Part shown: positions 61,917 through 64,000 of the stretch, piece after piece
Numbering within the stretch: the stretch's first letter is position 1
How the letters are laid out: every line of letters begins with the position of its first letter
Assembly (NCBI RefSeq): GCF_035989305.1
Contig: NZ_CP108514.1
Location: 6,490,501-6,554,500 of the forward strand
Length of the DNA: 64,000 bases
Direction: 5' to 3'
DNA from: Streptomyces sp. NBC_01233
Lineage (GTDB): Bacteria > Actinomycetota > Actinomycetes > Streptomycetales > Streptomycetaceae
Program-made: the position numbers and the translations under genes
The notes under the pieces: model-generated
Told to the model about the DNA's origin: nothing
Database searches by the model: none
Seen by the model: the letters and a program-made list of their open reading frames with translations, nothing else

Positions 61917-62843
61917 GTGCTGGGTCCCGTGATCCTCGCCGCTTCGCGCAGCGACAAGATGCGTCGTATCGTCTCTGCCGCCCCGGTGACCAAGCCCGTG
62001 GTGAATCGGTTCATCCCCGGCGAGACGGTCGACCAGGTCATCCCGATCGTCGAGGACCTCACCCGCAACGGCCTCGAGGTCACCCTCGACGTCGTCGGCG
62101 AGGACATCACCCAGGTGGAGCAGTCCTACGCCGCCCGGGACGCCTACCTCCAGCTCATCGAGCGCCTCGCGGAGCTCGGCCTCGGCGAGAAGGCCGAGAT
62201 GTCCGTGAAGCTGTCGATGTTCGGCCAGGCGCTGGAGGGCGGCCACGAGCTGGCGCTCGCCAACGTCCGTCCGGTCGTCGAGGCCGCAGCCGCCATCGGC
62301 ACCACCGTGACGCTCGACGCCGAGGACCACACCACCCTCGACTCGATGTTCGCCATCCACGAGGAGCTGCGCCGGGACTTCCCGCAGACCGGCTGCGTGA
62401 TCCAGGCGTACCTCTTCCGCACCGAGGCCGACGCCCGGCGCCTGGCCGCCGCCGGCAGCCGCGTCCGGATCGTCAAGGGCGCCTACAAGGAGCCCGCCGA
62501 GGTCGCGTACCAGGACAAGGCGGATATCGACAAGGCGTACGTCCGGATCATGAAGATCCTGATGGAGGGCGAGGGCTACCCGATGATCGGGTCCCACGAC
62601 CCGCGGCTGATCGCCATCGGCCAGGAACTGGCCCGGCAGGCAGGGCGCAAGCTGGACGAGTACGAGTTCCAGATGCTGTATGGCATCCGCGGCGAAGAGC
62701 ACCTGCGGCTCGCCGCCGAGGGCCACCGGATGCGGGTCTACACCGCGTACGGGACGGACTGGTACGGCTACTTCATGCGCCGCCTCGCGGAGAAGCCGGC
62801 CAACCTCCTGTTCTTCCTCCGCTCGATGATCACCAAGAACTAG
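61917..62843 (+). CDS. proline dehydrogenase
   Basis: This monofunctional FAD-dependent proline dehydrogenase oxidises proline to pyrroline-5-carboxylate. The 308 residues have the barrel motifs VTLDAEDHTTLDSMFAIHEEL, VIQAYLFRTEADARRLA, RVRIVKGAYKEPAEVAYQDK, and EFQMLYGIRGEEHLRLAAEGHRMRVYTAYGTDWYGYFMRRLAEKP. GTG 61917 is chosen for the GGAGGT 8 bases upstream. The stop lies in the first of two tandem 11-bp copies. pruA follows after 31 bp, so the pair is one operon. Confidence 0.96.
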   Translation: MLGPVILAASRSDKMRRIVSAAPVTKPVVNRFIPGETVDQVIPIVEDLTRNGLEVTLDVVGEDITQVEQSYAARDAYLQLIERLAELGLGEKAEMSVKLSMFGQALEGGHELALANVRPVVEAAAAIGTTVTLDAEDHTTLDSMFAIHEELRRDFPQTGCVIQAYLFRTEADARRLAAAGSRVRIVKGAYKEPAEVAYQDKADIDKAYVRIMKILMEGEGYPMIGSHDPRLIAIGQELARQAGRKLDEYEFQMLYGIRGEEHLRLAAEGHRMRVYTAYGTDWYGYFMRRLAEKPANLLFFLRSMITKN

Positions 62844-62874
62844 CCAAGAACTAGGTCAAGGAGTTACCAGCCCC

Positions 62875-64000
<1,126 letters not shown>

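Overview
The window is chromosomal DNA from a Streptomyces species. The evidence is the very high G+C with strong third-position bias, frequent GTG and TTG starts, many leaderless-looking promoters, and gene blocks typical of that genus: a MetE-like gene followed by ligA, a membrane GGDEF-EAL gene and gatC-gatA-small gene-gatB; a second GGDEF gene followed by ilvB-ilvN-ilvC and serA; and proline dehydrogenase followed by pruA. No rRNA, tRNA or CRISPR array was seen.

Positions 1-12011 form an accessory defence region. It begins with the 3' end of an AAA ATPase gene (RloA/AbiLi-like) that overlaps an rloB gene. A type I restriction-modification locus (hsdM, hsdS, hsdR) and a SprT/YgjP-like zinc metallopeptidase gene follow. 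Between hsdS and hsdR sits a whiJ-type regulatory triad: a DUF397 protein, an XRE-DUF5753 regulator and an HATPase_c protein. hsdR is split by a 1-nt frameshift in a C7 tract just before its nuclease motif. HsdS carries two strongly similar target-recognition domains.

Positions 12031-31948 are mostly core metabolism and housekeeping. They hold a quinone-reductase-like enzyme divergent from a GlxA/AraC regulator, small unknown genes, an SDR, the MetE-like protein, LigA, an RmdB-like c-di-GMP enzyme, GatCAB, a Ser/Thr kinase, an alpha/beta hydrolase, and a GNAT plus penicillin-acylase operon that resembles desH/desG of aryl-desferrioxamine formation. That operon is divergent from a siderophore-interacting protein across an iron box. 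The acylase gene is frameshifted.

Positions 32757-47800 contain two intact insertion sequences. One is an IS1634-type element placed at the stop codon of the siderophore-interacting protein gene. The other is an IS4-type element with a 10-bp target duplication, placed immediately upstream of a 2-hydroxyacid dehydrogenase gene. Between them lie a DinB protein, two GNATs, a cupin, an MMPL exporter, a large LuxR (LAL) regulator, a DUF6191 microprotein, a lipoprotein sugar dehydrogenase and an aldo/keto reductase.

Positions 48956-57594 hold a diguanylate cyclase with a degenerate EAL domain and a BldD-like box upstream. The branched-chain amino acid operon follows, with a leader-peptide attenuator (leader peptide MRTRILVLGKRVG plus a terminator), and then serA. 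Positions 57619-64000 contain an MFS exporter/TetR pair, a decayed region with an alcohol-dehydrogenase remnant, and the proline catabolism genes with a PucR-type regulator. pruA runs off the right edge.
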